This document shows, piece after piece, positions 1 through 9,594 of a stretch of 39,094 nt of DNA (position 1 is its first letter; every line of letters begins with the position of its first letter). Where the stretch lies: NCBI GenBank assembly GCA_025356815.1, contig JANXQL010000160.1:1-39094 (forward strand). The letters are read 5' to 3'. Below the pieces are notes generated by a model. That model saw only the letters and a program-made list of their open reading frames with translations, did not search any database and was not told the DNA's origin. This stretch comes from Pseudomonadota bacterium (lineage in GTDB: Bacteria; Pseudomonadota; Gammaproteobacteria; Steroidobacterales; Steroidobacteraceae). The translations under genes were made by a program, and so were the position numbers.

Positions 1-1203
1 GTATGGCACTTCGCCGGCGAGCGGCTGATCCTCGGCTCGGTGCTTGCGCACATGCCTGCCGAGTTCCATGCGCTGGACGCCGGCGAGCGTGGGTTGCTGC
101 TCAACGACATCAGAAACGTCGTCGCCGGTAACATCTCCGCAGGCGACGCGCGTCCCGCCGTGCAGGTCGCGGCCACGGAGTGGTCCCGACTCCAGGGCAT
201 CAGTGGTATCGCCAGTGGTCTCGTCGCGCTCTGTGCAGGCCTCGTCGGCGGGCTGCTGGTATGGCGACGGATCAATCCGGAGCTGCGCGCGCGCAACAGC
301 GTCGAGCGGCTGGTCGAGATCGCGCTGATCCTGTGCTCGGTGCTCGCGATCCTGACCACCATTGGTATTGTCGTCTCCGTGCTGTATGAGGCGGTGCAGT
401 TCTTCCGGCTGGTACCGGTCACCGAGTTCGTGTTCGGTACGAAATGGAGCCCGCAGATGGCGATCCGGGCTGATCAGGTCGGCTCGTCAGGCGCCTTCGG
501 CGCGGTGCCGCTGTTCACCGGCACCCTGCTGATCGCGGTGATCGCGATGGCGATCGCGGTTCCGATCGGGCTGTTCTCGGCGATCTACCTGGCCGAGTAC
601 GCGGACCGGCGCTTTCGCGCCGTGACCAAGCCGCTGCTGGAGGTGCTCGCCGGGATCCCGACGGTCGTGTACGGCTTCTTCGCAGCGCTCACCGTGGGTC
701 CGCTGCTGCGGACGGTCGGCGAGTCGATGGGCCTGACCGTCGCTTCCGAAAGCGCGCTCGCGGCGGGTCTGGTGATGGGCGTCATGATCATCCCGTTCGT
801 CTCGTCCCTGGCCGACGACATGATCACGGCCGTGCCGCAGTCATTGCGCGACGGCGCCTATGCACTAGGCGCGACGCGCTCGGAGACGATTCGCAACGTG
901 GTCCTGCCGGCGGCCCTGCCGGGGATCGTCGGCGGCGTGCTGTTGGCGACGTCCCGTGCCATCGGCGAGACCATGATCGTGGTAATGGCGGCGGGCCTGT
1001 CCGCGAACCTGACGGCGAACCCGTTCGAGGCGGTGACGACGGTGACGGTGCAGATCGTCACGCTGCTGGTGGGCGACTCCGAGTTCGACAGCCCGAAGAC
1101 ACTGGCCGCCTTCGCACTGGGGCTTGTGCTCTTTCTCGTGACGCTCGCGCTGAACATCATTGCCCTGCGCGTCGTGCGCAAGTATCGGGAGCAGTATGAC
1201 TGA
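1..1203 (+). CDS. pstC: Phosphate ABC transporter permease PstC (5' end cut off by the window)
   Basis: Inner-membrane permease subunit that, with PstA and the PstB ATPase, moves phosphate delivered by the periplasmic binding protein PstS. The reading frame is open from base 1, so the true start lies upstream; 400 codons are visible. The first ~65 residues are soluble and probably periplasmic, matching the long form of PstC. A membrane span follows near visible residues 62-82, another near 100-125, and then the permease core. The cytoplasmic coupling (EAA-type) loop is seen as DGAYALGATRSETIRNVVLPAALPG, in two parts DGAYALGATR and VVLPAALPG, near residues 285-310. The gene ends in TGA at 1201-1203, overlapping the pstA start by 8 bases, so translation is probably coupled. 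PstS and any Pho box would be upstream and are not visible. The family call is secure; the full length is unknown. Confidence 0.95.
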   Translation, partial: VWHFAGERLILGSVLAHMPAEFHALDAGERGLLLNDIRNVVAGNISAGDARPAVQVAATEWSRLQGISGIASGLVALCAGLVGGLLVWRRINPELRARNSVERLVEIALILCSVLAILTTIGIVVSVLYEAVQFFRLVPVTEFVFGTKWSPQMAIRADQVGSSGAFGAVPLFTGTLLIAVIAMAIAVPIGLFSAIYLAEYADRRFRAVTKPLLEVLAGIPTVVYGFFAALTVGPLLRTVGESMGLTVASESALAAGLVMGVMIIPFVSSLADDMITAVPQSLRDGAYALGATRSETIRNVVLPAALPGIVGGVLLATSRAIGETMIVVMAAGLSANLTANPFEAVTTVTVQIVTLLVGDSEFDSPKTLAAFALGLVLFLVTLALNIIALRVVRKYREQYD

Positions 1204-2497
1204 GATCGCGCCCAAGCCCGTGCTGACCTCGCGCGAGAAGGTCGCGGCGACCCTGCGGCGGCGCTACCGCGCCGAGATGCGCTTTCGCGCCTATGGGCTG
1301 TCCGCCGTCCTCATCGGCATCCTGTTCGTCGTGCTGCTGTTCTGGACGATCATCCACAAGGGCTACACGGCATTCGAGCAGACGTACGTCCAGCTCGAGG
1401 TCAGCTACGCCGCCGAAGATCTCGATCCGGGCGGCCAGCGTGCGGTGGCCGATCTGCAGGCCGCGAACTACCAGCTGCCGGTGCGCGCGGCACTGCGCGC
1501 GGCCTTTCCCGCGGTCGAGGGTCGCAGCGAGCTGAAGAAACTCTACGGCCTCGTCAGCGGCTCGGCCGAGCAGACGCTGCGCGATCGCGTGCTCGCGAAG
1601 CCGACGCTGATCGGCCAGCACGAGGCGGTCTGGGTGCTCGCCGACGACCGGATCGACATGCTCGCCAAGGGGCAAATCGACCGGCGCCTGCCGGAGTCGG
1701 ACCGGGCGGTGGACGATGCCGAGCTCAGGATGTTCGACACGCTCAAGGCAGGTCGGCACGTCGAGATCCGGTTTAACTCCGGGTTCTTCACTTCCGGCGA
1801 CTCGCGCGAGCCCGAGCAGGCCGGCGTGCTCGGTGCACTGATCGGGACCTTCCTGACGCTGTTCGTGACACTCGTGATCTCCTTCCCGATCGGGGTCGCC
1901 GCGGCGGTGTACCTCGAAGAATTCGCACGTCGCAACCGCCTGACCGACCTGATCGAGGTCAACATTAACAACCTCGCGGCGGTGCCGTCGATCGTGTTCG
2001 GCCTGCTGGGGCTTGCGATGTTCATTCAGTTCTTCGGCATGCCGCGCTCAGCACCCCTGGTGGGCGGGCTCGTGCTGTCGCTGATGACGCTGCCGACGAT
2101 CATCATCGCCAGCCGCTCCGCCCTGAAGGCCGTGCCGCCATCGATCCGCGAGGCGGCGCTCGGCATGGGCGCGTCGAAGGTGCAGATGGTGACGCACCAC
2201 GTGCTGCCGCTGGCGATGCCCGGCATGCTCACCGGCGCGATCATCGGCATGGCGCGCGCGCTGGGCGAGAGCGCGCCGCTGCTGATGATCGGCATGGTGG
2301 CGTTCATCGTCGACGTGCCGAAGGGTCTCACCGACCCATCGACCGTGCTGCCGGTGCAGATCTTCCTGTGGGCCACGAGCCCGGAGCGGGCTTTCGTCGA
2401 GCGCACCTCCGGTGCGATCATTGTCCTGCTCGCCTTCCTTCTGCTCATGAATGCGCTTGCGGTCATCCTCCGCAGCCGCTTTGAACGGCGCTGGTAG
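1196..2497 (+). CDS. pstA: Phosphate ABC transporter permease PstA, long form
   Basis: Second membrane subunit of the phosphate importer. The start is the ATG at 1196 inside the last codons of pstC; the frame is open a little further up, but that part lies wholly within pstC. The product has 433 residues, against roughly 280-300 for the short enteric form. The extra length is an N-terminal part: a basic tail, a span near residues 33-53, then about 155 mostly polar residues (to ~210) that are probably periplasmic. The core permease follows with several spans, and the coupling loop reads [10 protein letters not shown]...LPLAMPG near residues 319-343. pstB follows after 16 bases. Long PstA and long PstC occur together here, as expected if their extra domains work as a pair (inference). 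Confidence 0.95.
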   Translation: MTEIAPKPVLTSREKVAATLRRRYRAEMRFRAYGLSAVLIGILFVVLLFWTIIHKGYTAFEQTYVQLEVSYAAEDLDPGGQRAVADLQAANYQLPVRAALRAAFPAVEGRSELKKLYGLVSGSAEQTLRDRVLAKPTLIGQHEAVWVLADDRIDMLAKGQIDRRLPESDRAVDDAELRMFDTLKAGRHVEIRFNSGFFTSGDSREPEQAGVLGALIGTFLTLFVTLVISFPIGVAAAVYLEEFARRNRLTDLIEVNINNLAAVPSIVFGLLGLAMFIQFFGMPRSAPLVGGLVLSLMTLPTIIIASRSALKAVPPSIREAALGMGASKVQMVTHHVLPLAMPGMLTGAIIGMARALGESAPLLMIGMVAFIVDVPKGLTDPSTVLPVQIFLWATSPERAFVERTSGAIIVLLAFLLLMNALAVILRSRFERRW

Positions 2498-2513
2498 CGC
2501 CGAGGTGACTGAG

Positions 2514-3410
2514 ATGTCTACATCGATCGCAACACCCTCGGACGCCCGGCGCGTGGCGCCCTCGCGCGGAAGCGTCTCGGTCTCCGGCGCCGCCGACGAG
2601 TCTCTGCCAGGCGAGACGCTCGATACCAAGACCGTCGGGCAGGTCAGCGTCGCGGATCCCGTCATGGGTGCCCGTGTCGTTAACGTCCACTACGGCAGCA
2701 AGCACGCCATTCACGATGTCAGCATCGACATCGGCAGGCATGCGGTGATCGCGTTCATCGGCCCGTCGGGCTGCGGCAAGTCGACGTTCCTGCGCTGCCT
2801 CAATCGCATGAACGATACGATCGAGGGGGCCAAGGTGTCCGGGCTGATCACGCTCGACGGGCAGGACATCTATGAAAAGCGCCAGGACGTCGTGCAGCTG
2901 CGCGCGCGCGTCGGCATGGTGTTTCAGAAGCCCAATCCGTTCCCCAAGTCGATCTACGAGAACATCGCCTACGGGCCGCGCATCCATGGTCTTGCCGCGA
3001 CGCGCGCCGACCTCGACGAGGTCGTGCAGACGTCGCTGCAGAAGGCGGGTCTGTGGGAGGAGGTCAAGGATCGGCTCGATCACCCCGGCACGGGACTTTC
3101 CGGAGGCCAGCAGCAGCGCCTGTGCATCGCGCGCGCGATCGCCGTCGATCCCGAGGTGATCCTGATGGACGAGCCCTGCTCGGCGCTGGATCCGATCGCG
3201 ACTGCGAAGATCGAGGACCTGATCGACGAATTGCGCCAGAACTACGCCATCGTGATCGTCACCCATAACATGCAGCAGGCGGCGCGCGTCTCTCAGCGCA
3301 CCGCGTACTTCCATCTGGGCGACTTGATCGAGGTGGGGCCGACCGACCAGATCTTCACGAACCCACGCCACAAGCTGACGGAGGACTACATCACGGGTCG
3401 TTTCGGCTGA
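2514..3410 (+). CDS. pstB: Phosphate import ATP-binding protein PstB
   Basis: Cytoplasmic ATPase that powers PstA/PstC. The product has 298 residues. Walker A is GPSGCGKST at 83-91, the ABC signature LSGGQQQR follows, and Walker B is VILMDEP with the D-loop SALDP. The Q-loop is VFQKPNPFP. The chosen ATG at 2514 lies 16 bases after pstA and leaves a ~50-residue polar, low-complexity N-terminus before the ABC fold. An internal ATG at 2664 would give a protein of more usual length, but its ribosome site is weak. The usual next gene, phoU, is absent: the next gene is dapD on the other strand, after a ~400-base gap. Confidence 0.96.
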   Translation: MSTSIATPSDARRVAPSRGSVSVSGAADESLPGETLDTKTVGQVSVADPVMGARVVNVHYGSKHAIHDVSIDIGRHAVIAFIGPSGCGKSTFLRCLNRMNDTIEGAKVSGLITLDGQDIYEKRQDVVQLRARVGMVFQKPNPFPKSIYENIAYGPRIHGLAATRADLDEVVQTSLQKAGLWEEVKDRLDHPGTGLSGGQQQRLCIARAIAVDPEVILMDEPCSALDPIATAKIEDLIDELRQNYAIVIVTHNMQQAARVSQRTAYFHLGDLIEVGPTDQIFTNPRHKLTEDYITGRFG

Positions 3411-3810
3411 TCGGCGCCCGCCGGGAGGGCCATCTCGGTTGACCCTTGAACGACGGCACCCTCAACCTGCGCCTGCAGACGCCGCGGATGGGCGTTCTGG
3501 TCTCGACCAGGTCCGCCGCCGGGCGACGGCGCTCACCTCAAGTGAAAAATTGTGGGCCCGCGCAGTCAGCGGACGGATGGCCGAGGTGTCCCTCCGCGCA
3601 AGGCCGAAGCCGAGCAGATCCTCCTGCGCTCCGCCCGACGACAACCGGTCGCCATCGACCCCGTGGTGGTGCTCGCGGTTGGCCGGGTCAAGGCCATCGA
3701 TCACGATGGCTCTGCCGCGAATATTCGCGTCGAACCTGAGCGATCCGGATTCGGCGCGTATCGCCGGATCTGCGGTGTATGGCTTCCGCACGGCTGCAGC
3801 CGTGCCCGCT
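3411..3810. other. 400-base stretch without a convincing gene (pstB/dapD convergent gap)
   Basis: The 3' ends of pstB (+) and dapD (-) face each other here. Open frames of up to ~130 codons exist on both strands, but their translations are rich in Arg, Ala, Pro and Gly, start nowhere sensible and show no family motif. An AT-rich patch, GTGAAAAATTGTGG, lies near 3543-3556 but no paired -35/-10 is clear. Next to the dapD stop there is an 18-base perfect palindrome. The stretch may hold decayed coding sequence or a small RNA; nothing here proves either. Confidence 0.5.
3788..3805 (-). terminator. Perfect 18-base palindrome just past the dapD stop
   Basis: GCACGGCTGCAGCCGTGC is exactly self-complementary and folds as a 7-bp GC-rich stem with a TGCA loop. 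It lies 5 bases downstream of the dapD stop codon (3811-3813, - strand). No T-run follows on the - strand, so it is not a textbook intrinsic terminator. It could protect the mRNA 3' end or assist Rho-dependent ending. Being symmetric, it would also fold in pstB read-through RNA. Confidence 0.4.
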
Positions 3811-4628
<818 letters not shown>

Positions 4629-4632
<4 letters not shown>

Positions 4633-5828
4633 GACGAGCGCGTCTCCAGGTAGTCTCGAATTCGGTGGGCCGCCGTGATGCATTCGTCGAGGCCGGCCAC
4701 CAGCGAGATCCGCACCCGGTGGCGGCCGGGATTGCCGGCGCGGCCTTCGCGGGCGAGGTAGCTGCCAGGCAGTACGACCACGTTCTGCGTCGCGTACAGC
4801 TCGCGCGCGAAGGTCTCGTCGTCGAAGCCGACGTCGGGCCACAGGTAGAAGCCGGCCGGCGGACGGGTCATCGGCAGCACTGGCGCGAGGATCGGCAGCA
4901 CCGCGTCGAACTTGGCGCGATACAGCGCGCGGTTCTCGAGGGTGTGGCTGTCGTCGTTCCAGGCGACAATGCTGGCCCGCTGCACGTGCACCGGCAGTGC
5001 GCAGCCGTGGTAGGTGCGGTACAGCCCAAAGCGCGCCAGGATCGCGGGGTCCCCGGCCACGAAGCCGGAACGCAGGCCCGGGACGCTGGAGCGCTTGGAC
5101 AGGCTGTGGAACACGACGACGCGCTCGAAGCGGTTGCGACCGAGCCGATGGCAGGCGCCGAGGAAGCCGGCCGGCGGTGCGGCCTCGTCGAGGTAGATGT
5201 CGCCATAGCACTCGTCGGCGGCGATCACGAAGTCGAAGCGGTCGGCAAGTTCGATCGCACGGGCCATGTAGGCCTCGTCGAGCACTGCGCCGGTTGGGTT
5301 ACCGGGCGAGCACAGGTAGAGCAGGGCGCAGCGACGCCAGACCTCGTCCGGCACGGCTGCGAGGTCGGGCACGAAGTCATTGCTCGCGGTCGTGTCGAGG
5401 AAGTACGGCGTTGCGCCGGCCAGGAGCGCCGCACCCTCGTAGATCTGGTAGAACGGGTTCGGCATCGCGACCAGCGAGCCTGCCGCCGGATCGATCACCG
5501 CCTGCGCGAACGCGAACAGCGCCTCGCGCGTGCCGTTGACCGGCAGCAGCATCGACGCGGGATCGAGTGCACCGCCGAGGCCGTATCGACGCTCCAGCCA
5601 GCCGGCGGCGGCGCGACGGAACTCGGGCAGTCCCGCGGTCGCAGGATAGGTGCCCAGGGCGTCGAGCGAGTCGATGAGCGCCTGCACCACCTGCGGCGGG
5701 GCGGCGTGCTTGGGCTCGCCGATCGACAGCGAGATCTGCGTAAGACCCGCCTTCGGCGTCACGCCCTGGTGCAGGCGCGCCAGGCGCTCGAACGGGTAGG
5801 GCTGCAGGCGATCCAGGGCCGGATGCAT
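4629..5828 (-). CDS. dapC: Succinyldiaminopimelate transaminase DapC (PLP, class I/II aminotransferase)
   Basis: Converts N-succinyl-2-amino-6-ketopimelate and glutamate to N-succinyl-LL-diaminopimelate, the step after DapD. The 399-residue product has the fold-type I motifs: SPGNPTG at 174-180, DECY at 205-208, the PLP-binding lysine K245 in [10 protein letters not shown], and a C-terminal HRVRISLV with the carboxylate-binding arginine. The start is the ATG at 5828, 7 bases after the glnD stop; the frame is open further up but only inside glnD. Adjacency to dapD makes the DapC assignment much stronger than for a lone aminotransferase. In enterics this step is done by ArgD/SerC, so a dedicated dapC points away from them. 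Confidence 0.93.
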
Positions 5829-5835
5829 CGGCGTC

Positions 5836-8550
5836 TCAGGCGCGCTGGTCGAGGGCGGCCCGAAGCGCCGCCTCGACGCGCGCACGGGCCGCGCCGTCGA
5901 GCGCGCGGTCAATGGTGTCGGCCACGTAGAAGACATCCTCGGCACGCTCGCCGACCGTGACGATGCGCGCCCCCAGCAACTGGATCTTCTCGCGTACGAA
6001 CACCTTGCCCATCTCCGACAACAGGCCCGGGCGGTCGGAGGCGACCAGTTCGAGCACGGTGCGCTGGTTGCGGTCGTCGTCGCTCCAGGTGATCTGCGTC
6101 GGGGTCGTGAACATGCGCACCTGGCGCGGCGCGCGGCGAGTGACGGTCAGCGTGGAGCCGGCTTCGTCGCGTAGGCTGCGCAGCAGCCCCTGCTCGATCT
6201 CGTGGACGCGGGTGCGGTCGTTGATCGCGCCGCCGGTGTCCTCGAGCACGAGGTACGTGTCGATGCTGAACGAGTTGGTCGTCGGCGTGATGCGCGCATC
6301 GAGGATGGTGAGTCCCATCTGGTCGAGCACGGCGGTGGCGCGCGCGAAGGCGTGCTGGCGGCGTTGGGTGTAGCTGAAGATCGCCGTGCCGCCGCGGCCG
6401 GTTTCCTGGCGCACAGCGATCAGCGGTTCCTCGTCGAACGGGTCGCGGCCGGCCAGCAGCGAGGTGTGCCAGGCGATCTCCTCGGCCGTGTGCCGCAGGA
6501 AGTACGCGCCGGTCAGGTGCTTCCAGACGCGGTTGACCTCGGCGGCCGGCACGCCGTCGCGGGTCAGGATCTCGCGCGCCTCCTGCTGGGTCTCCGCGAT
6601 CAGTTCCGCCTCGCCGATCGGGCTTTCCAGACCGCGCCTGAGCGCGCGCTTGGTGCGCTCGAAGAACTCCTCGAACAGCGAGGCCTTCCAGGCGTTCCAC
6701 AGCTTCGGATTGGTGCCGCGCACGTCCGCGACGGTGAGCACGTAGAGGTAGTCGAGGTGGGTGGTGTCGCCGACCCGGCGTGCGAACTCGTTGACCACCT
6801 CGGGATCGGTGATGTCCTTCTTCTGCGCGGTAACCGACAGCAGCAGGTGGTGGCGCACGAGCCATGCGACCAGGCGCGCGTCGTAGCGCGACAGCCCCTG
6901 CTCCAGGCAGAACGCCTCGGCGTCGACCGCGCCGAGTTCCGAGTGGTCGCCGCCACGCCCCTTGGCGATGTCATGGAACAGTGCCGCGAGGTAGCCGAGT
7001 TCCGGCCGCGGCAGCGTGTGGAACAGCACCGAGAGCTTTGGGAACTCGTGCTCGAAGCGCGGCGTGGCGAGCCTGCGCAGGTTCCTGAGCACGAACAGCG
7101 TGTGCGCATCGACCGTGTAGGCATGGAAGAGGTCGTACTGCATGCGGCCGACGATGCGGCCGAATGCCGGCACGTAGCGACCGAGCACGCCGTACAGGTT
7201 CATGCGGCGGAAGGCGCGGGTCACGCCCTCCGGCTCGCGCAGGATCTCGAGGAACAGTCGATGATGGCGCGGGTTCTGGCGGAACTCCTCGTCGATCAGC
7301 CACAGGTGGCGCTGCAGCGAACGGATGGTCGCGGCGCGCACGCCCTTCAGGTCCGGGTTCTGGCACAGCACCTGGAACAGTTCCAGGATCGCCGAGGGCT
7401 GGCGCATGAAGACGTCGTCGCTGGCGACCTCGAGGTACTCGTTGCGCATCTGGAAGCGCGGGTTTAGCGGTGCAGGCGTGGTCGGCGCGGGGTTTAGGAT
7501 CGCCTCCGAGAACAGCTGCAGCAGCATCTCGTTGAGCAGCGAGATGTCCATGACAGTTCGGTAGTAGCGCTGCATGAACTGTTCGACGGCAAGCGTGTAG
7601 GTCGCATCCTCGTAGCCGAACTGGCGGGCGAGGCGGATCTGGTGGTCGAACAGCAGCCGGTCCTCGCGCCGCCCGGTCAGGACGTGCAGCGCGAAGCGGA
7701 TCTTCCACAGGAACGACTGCGCGGTCTTAAGCTTGCGCAGCTCGGCCGCGGTGAGGAAGCCGTGCGACACCAGCTCGTCGAGCGTCTCGGCGCCGAAATG
7801 GCGCTTGGCGACCCAGGCGATCGTCTGGATGTCGCGCAGCCCGCCGGGGCTCGCCTTGACGTTCGGCTCGAGGTTGTAGCCGGTGTCGTGGAAGCGCAGG
7901 TGGCGCGTCTGCTGCTCGCGCACCTTGCCCTCGTAGAAATCGGCGGCGCTCCAGATATGGTCCGCGGCCAGCGCCTTCTTCATCGCGGTCAGCAGCAGTT
8001 CCGGGCCCGCCAGCAGGCGGGCCTCGATCAGGGTCGTGGCGACCGAAATGTCCGCCAGGCTCTCGCGCTGGCAGTCGTCGATCGTGCGCACGCTGTGGCC
8101 GACCTCGAGGCCGATGTCCCACAGGAAGGTCAGGAACCGCTCGAGATCCGACTGCCAGGGGGAGCCCTCGCTCTTGGGCAGCAGCACCATCACGTCGATG
8201 TCGGAGCAGGGGTGCAGCTCGCCGCGGCCGTAGCCGCCGACCGCCACCAGCGCAAGCTCGCCGGCGTGGGCTGCCGTGTGCAGCACCCAGGCGCGTGTAA
8301 GCACCAGGTCGACCAGCTGGGCGCGGTCGCGCACCAGCGCCTCGACAGGCTCGTCGTCGGCAAAGCGAGCCTTCAGCGCCTGGTCGGCCTCGTCGAGCGT
8401 GGCGCGAAAGGCCGCGATCGCCTCGGCCGGCACCGCGAGCGTGATCGCGGCGAGGCGGTCCTTGAAGCCCGCCAGAGCGTCCCACACCCGGGCGGTCTCG
8501 GGGGCCGAGGCGGTATCGTCCGCGTCGGCCGGGATGTATTCGGTGTTCAA
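5836..8550 (-). CDS. glnD: Bifunctional uridylyltransferase/uridylyl-removing enzyme GlnD
   Basis: Senses glutamine and adds or removes UMP on PII proteins, so setting nitrogen control. The 904-residue product has the family order. The nucleotidyltransferase motif GGYGRGE is at 105-111 with SDID at 116-119. A helical PII-UTase domain follows. The HD hydrolase domain, with HDIAKGRGGDHSE, lies near residue 525. Two C-terminal ACT domains bind glutamine (roughly 715-790 and 830-900). The apparent start is TTG at 8550, 6 bases after the map stop and in frame with that stop, so it cannot be extended upstream; no clear ribosome site is seen, which suggests coupling to map. A GTG at codon 22 is an alternative. 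dapC follows after 7 bases. Confidence 0.95.
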   Translation of the reverse strand: MNTEYIPADADDTASAPETARVWDALAGFKDRLAAITLAVPAEAIAAFRATLDEADQALKARFADDEPVEALVRDRAQLVDLVLTRAWVLHTAAHAGELALVAVGGYGRGELHPCSDIDVMVLLPKSEGSPWQSDLERFLTFLWDIGLEVGHSVRTIDDCQRESLADISVATTLIEARLLAGPELLLTAMKKALAADHIWSAADFYEGKVREQQTRHLRFHDTGYNLEPNVKASPGGLRDIQTIAWVAKRHFGAETLDELVSHGFLTAAELRKLKTAQSFLWKIRFALHVLTGRREDRLLFDHQIRLARQFGYEDATYTLAVEQFMQRYYRTVMDISLLNEMLLQLFSEAILNPAPTTPAPLNPRFQMRNEYLEVASDDVFMRQPSAILELFQVLCQNPDLKGVRAATIRSLQRHLWLIDEEFRQNPRHHRLFLEILREPEGVTRAFRRMNLYGVLGRYVPAFGRIVGRMQYDLFHAYTVDAHTLFVLRNLRRLATPRFEHEFPKLSVLFHTLPRPELGYLAALFHDIAKGRGGDHSELGAVDAEAFCLEQGLSRYDARLVAWLVRHHLLLSVTAQKKDITDPEVVNEFARRVGDTTHLDYLYVLTVADVRGTNPKLWNAWKASLFEEFFERTKRALRRGLESPIGEAELIAETQQEAREILTRDGVPAAEVNRVWKHLTGAYFLRHTAEEIAWHTSLLAGRDPFDEEPLIAVRQETGRGGTAIFSYTQRRQHAFARATAVLDQMGLTILDARITPTTNSFSIDTYLVLEDTGGAINDRTRVHEIEQGLLRSLRDEAGSTLTVTRRAPRQVRMFTTPTQITWSDDDRNQRTVLELVASDRPGLLSEMGKVFVREKIQLLGARIVTVGERAEDVFYVADTIDRALDGAARARVEAALRAALDQRA

Positions 8551-8556
8551 GGGCTT

Positions 8557-9339
8557 TTAGGCGCCTGCGGGCAGTTCGGGCGGGCGCTCGTCGGCGCCGA
8601 GCGTCAGCACCTCGCAGCCGCCCTCGGTGACGAGGATGGTGTGCTCCCACTGCGCCGACAGGGAGTGGTCCTTGGTGACCACCGTCCAGCCGTCGCCAAG
8701 CAGCCGCACGTGACGCTTGCCGGCGTTGACCATCGGCTCGATGGTAAAGGTCTGGCCGAGCTCGAAGGCGGGGCCGGTGCCGGCAATGCCGTAGTGCAGG
8801 ATCTGCGGATCCTCGTGGAACACCCGGCCGATGCCGTGGCCGCAGTACTCGCGCACGATCGACAGGTTCTGGGCCTCGACGAAGCTCTGAATCCGGTGGC
8901 CGAGGTCACCCAGGCGGGCGCCAGGGCGTACGCTTGCGATCCCAAGCCACAGGGCCTGGCGGCAGATGTCGACCAGCCTGCGGGCCTGCACGGAGGGGCT
9001 TCCCACCACGAAGGTGCGGCTGGCGTCGCCGTGCCAGCCGTCCTTGATGACGGTGACGTCGACGTTGACGATGTCGCCGCCCTTGAGGCGCTTCTCGCCC
9101 GGGATCCCGTGGCACACGACGTGGTTCACCGAAGTGCAGATGGACTTGGGGAACCCCTTGTAATTCAAGGGCGCCGGGATCGCGTTCTGGACTGCGACGA
9201 TGTAGTCGTGGCAAAGCTTGTCCAGCTCGTCGGTGGACACGCCGGGGACGACGTGGGGGGCGATCATGTCGAGAACGTCGGCGGTCAGCCGACCGGCCAG
9301 ACGCATGGCGTCAGCCTCCGCAGGGGTCTTTAGGGTCAC
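8557..9339 (-). CDS. map: Methionine aminopeptidase, type I
   Basis: Removes the initiator methionine from new proteins when the second residue is small. The 260-residue product matches the short bacterial type I form. The five metal ligands are visible: two Asp in VNVDVTVIKDGWHGDAS, His in GHGIGRVFHE, Glu in FTIEPMV and Glu in WEHTILVTE. The start is GTG at 9339, giving an N-terminus (KTPAEADAMRLAGRL) that lines up with the E. coli enzyme; only a weak GGAA precedes it. It is the first gene of the leftward operon and diverges from rpsB, the same arrangement as in E. coli. Confidence 0.96.
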   Translation of the reverse strand: MTLKTPAEADAMRLAGRLTADVLDMIAPHVVPGVSTDELDKLCHDYIVAVQNAIPAPLNYKGFPKSICTSVNHVVCHGIPGEKRLKGGDIVNVDVTVIKDGWHGDASRTFVVGSPSVQARRLVDICRQALWLGIASVRPGARLGDLGHRIQSFVEAQNLSIVREYCGHGIGRVFHEDPQILHYGIAGTGPAFELGQTFTIEPMVNAGKRHVRLLGDGWTVVTKDHSLSAQWEHTILVTEGGCEVLTLGADERPPELPAGA

Positions 9340-9389
9340 GTTCCGGGGTTCGTAGCGGCGCAGCTTGGCCAGGGGGTCGTGCTAAACCG

Positions 9390-9418
9390 TTGTTTGCACG
9401 GGCCGAGCATGGTATAAA
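9390..9418 (+). promoter_or_regulatory. Candidate sigma-70 promoter of rpsB-tsf with GC-rich discriminator
   Basis: TTGTTT (9390-9395) and TATAAA (9413-9418) are 17 bases apart. The bases after the -10, GCGCGGCG (9419-9426), form a strongly GC-rich discriminator, which is typical of ribosomal promoters held down by ppGpp/DksA. The start would be near 9425, giving a leader of about 165 bases to the rpsB start. Confidence 0.6.
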
Positions 9419-9437
9419 GCGCGGCGTTTTTTGGCAA
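9409..9437 (-). promoter_or_regulatory. Candidate promoter for the map-glnD-dapC-dapD operon
   Basis: On the - strand TTGCCA (9437-9432) and TACCAT (9414-9409) are separated by exactly 17 bases, a sigma-70-type pair with 5/6 and 4/6 matches to consensus. Transcription would begin near 9402 and give a ~60-base leader before the map GTG. Its -10 overlaps the -10 of the opposing rpsB promoter. Judged by eye only. Confidence 0.5.
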
Positions 9438-9450
9438 TTAAATCCACACG

Positions 9451-9588
9451 CGTACCGACCTTTCCGGACCGCTCCAGGTTCGGGGTCAAACCGTACGGTC
9501 GGGTGTCGATCGGCTCGTCCCGCGAAACCTCGCGGGGCCCCCAATCGACTACCGGACGGGGTGCGCGGAGGACCTAACCCGGGAGTAA
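9451..9588 (+). promoter_or_regulatory. Structured rpsB mRNA leader, candidate S2 autoregulatory element
   Basis: Several complementary arms lie in the untranslated leader. CCGGACC (9464-9470) pairs with GGTTCGG (9477-9483; one G-U). CCGACC (9455-9460) pairs with GGTCGG (9497-9502), closing around that hairpin. GTCCCGCG (9517-9524) pairs with CGCGGGGC (9531-9538; one G-U) around a 6-base loop. GGT+GTCGAT (9502-9510) pairs with ATCGAC+ACC (9544-9549, 9551-9553), with base 9550 bulged, forming an outer helix. In E. coli ribosomal protein S2 represses rpsB-tsf through a folded leader conserved in Gammaproteobacteria. That this is the same element is inferred from position and folding, not from an alignment. 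Confidence 0.5.
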
Positions 9589-9594
9589 ATGACG

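Noticed and set aside
3446-3739. 97-codon + strand frame after pstB
   Set aside because: Arg/Pro/Ser-rich translation typical of non-coding high-GC DNA; no phoU likeness.
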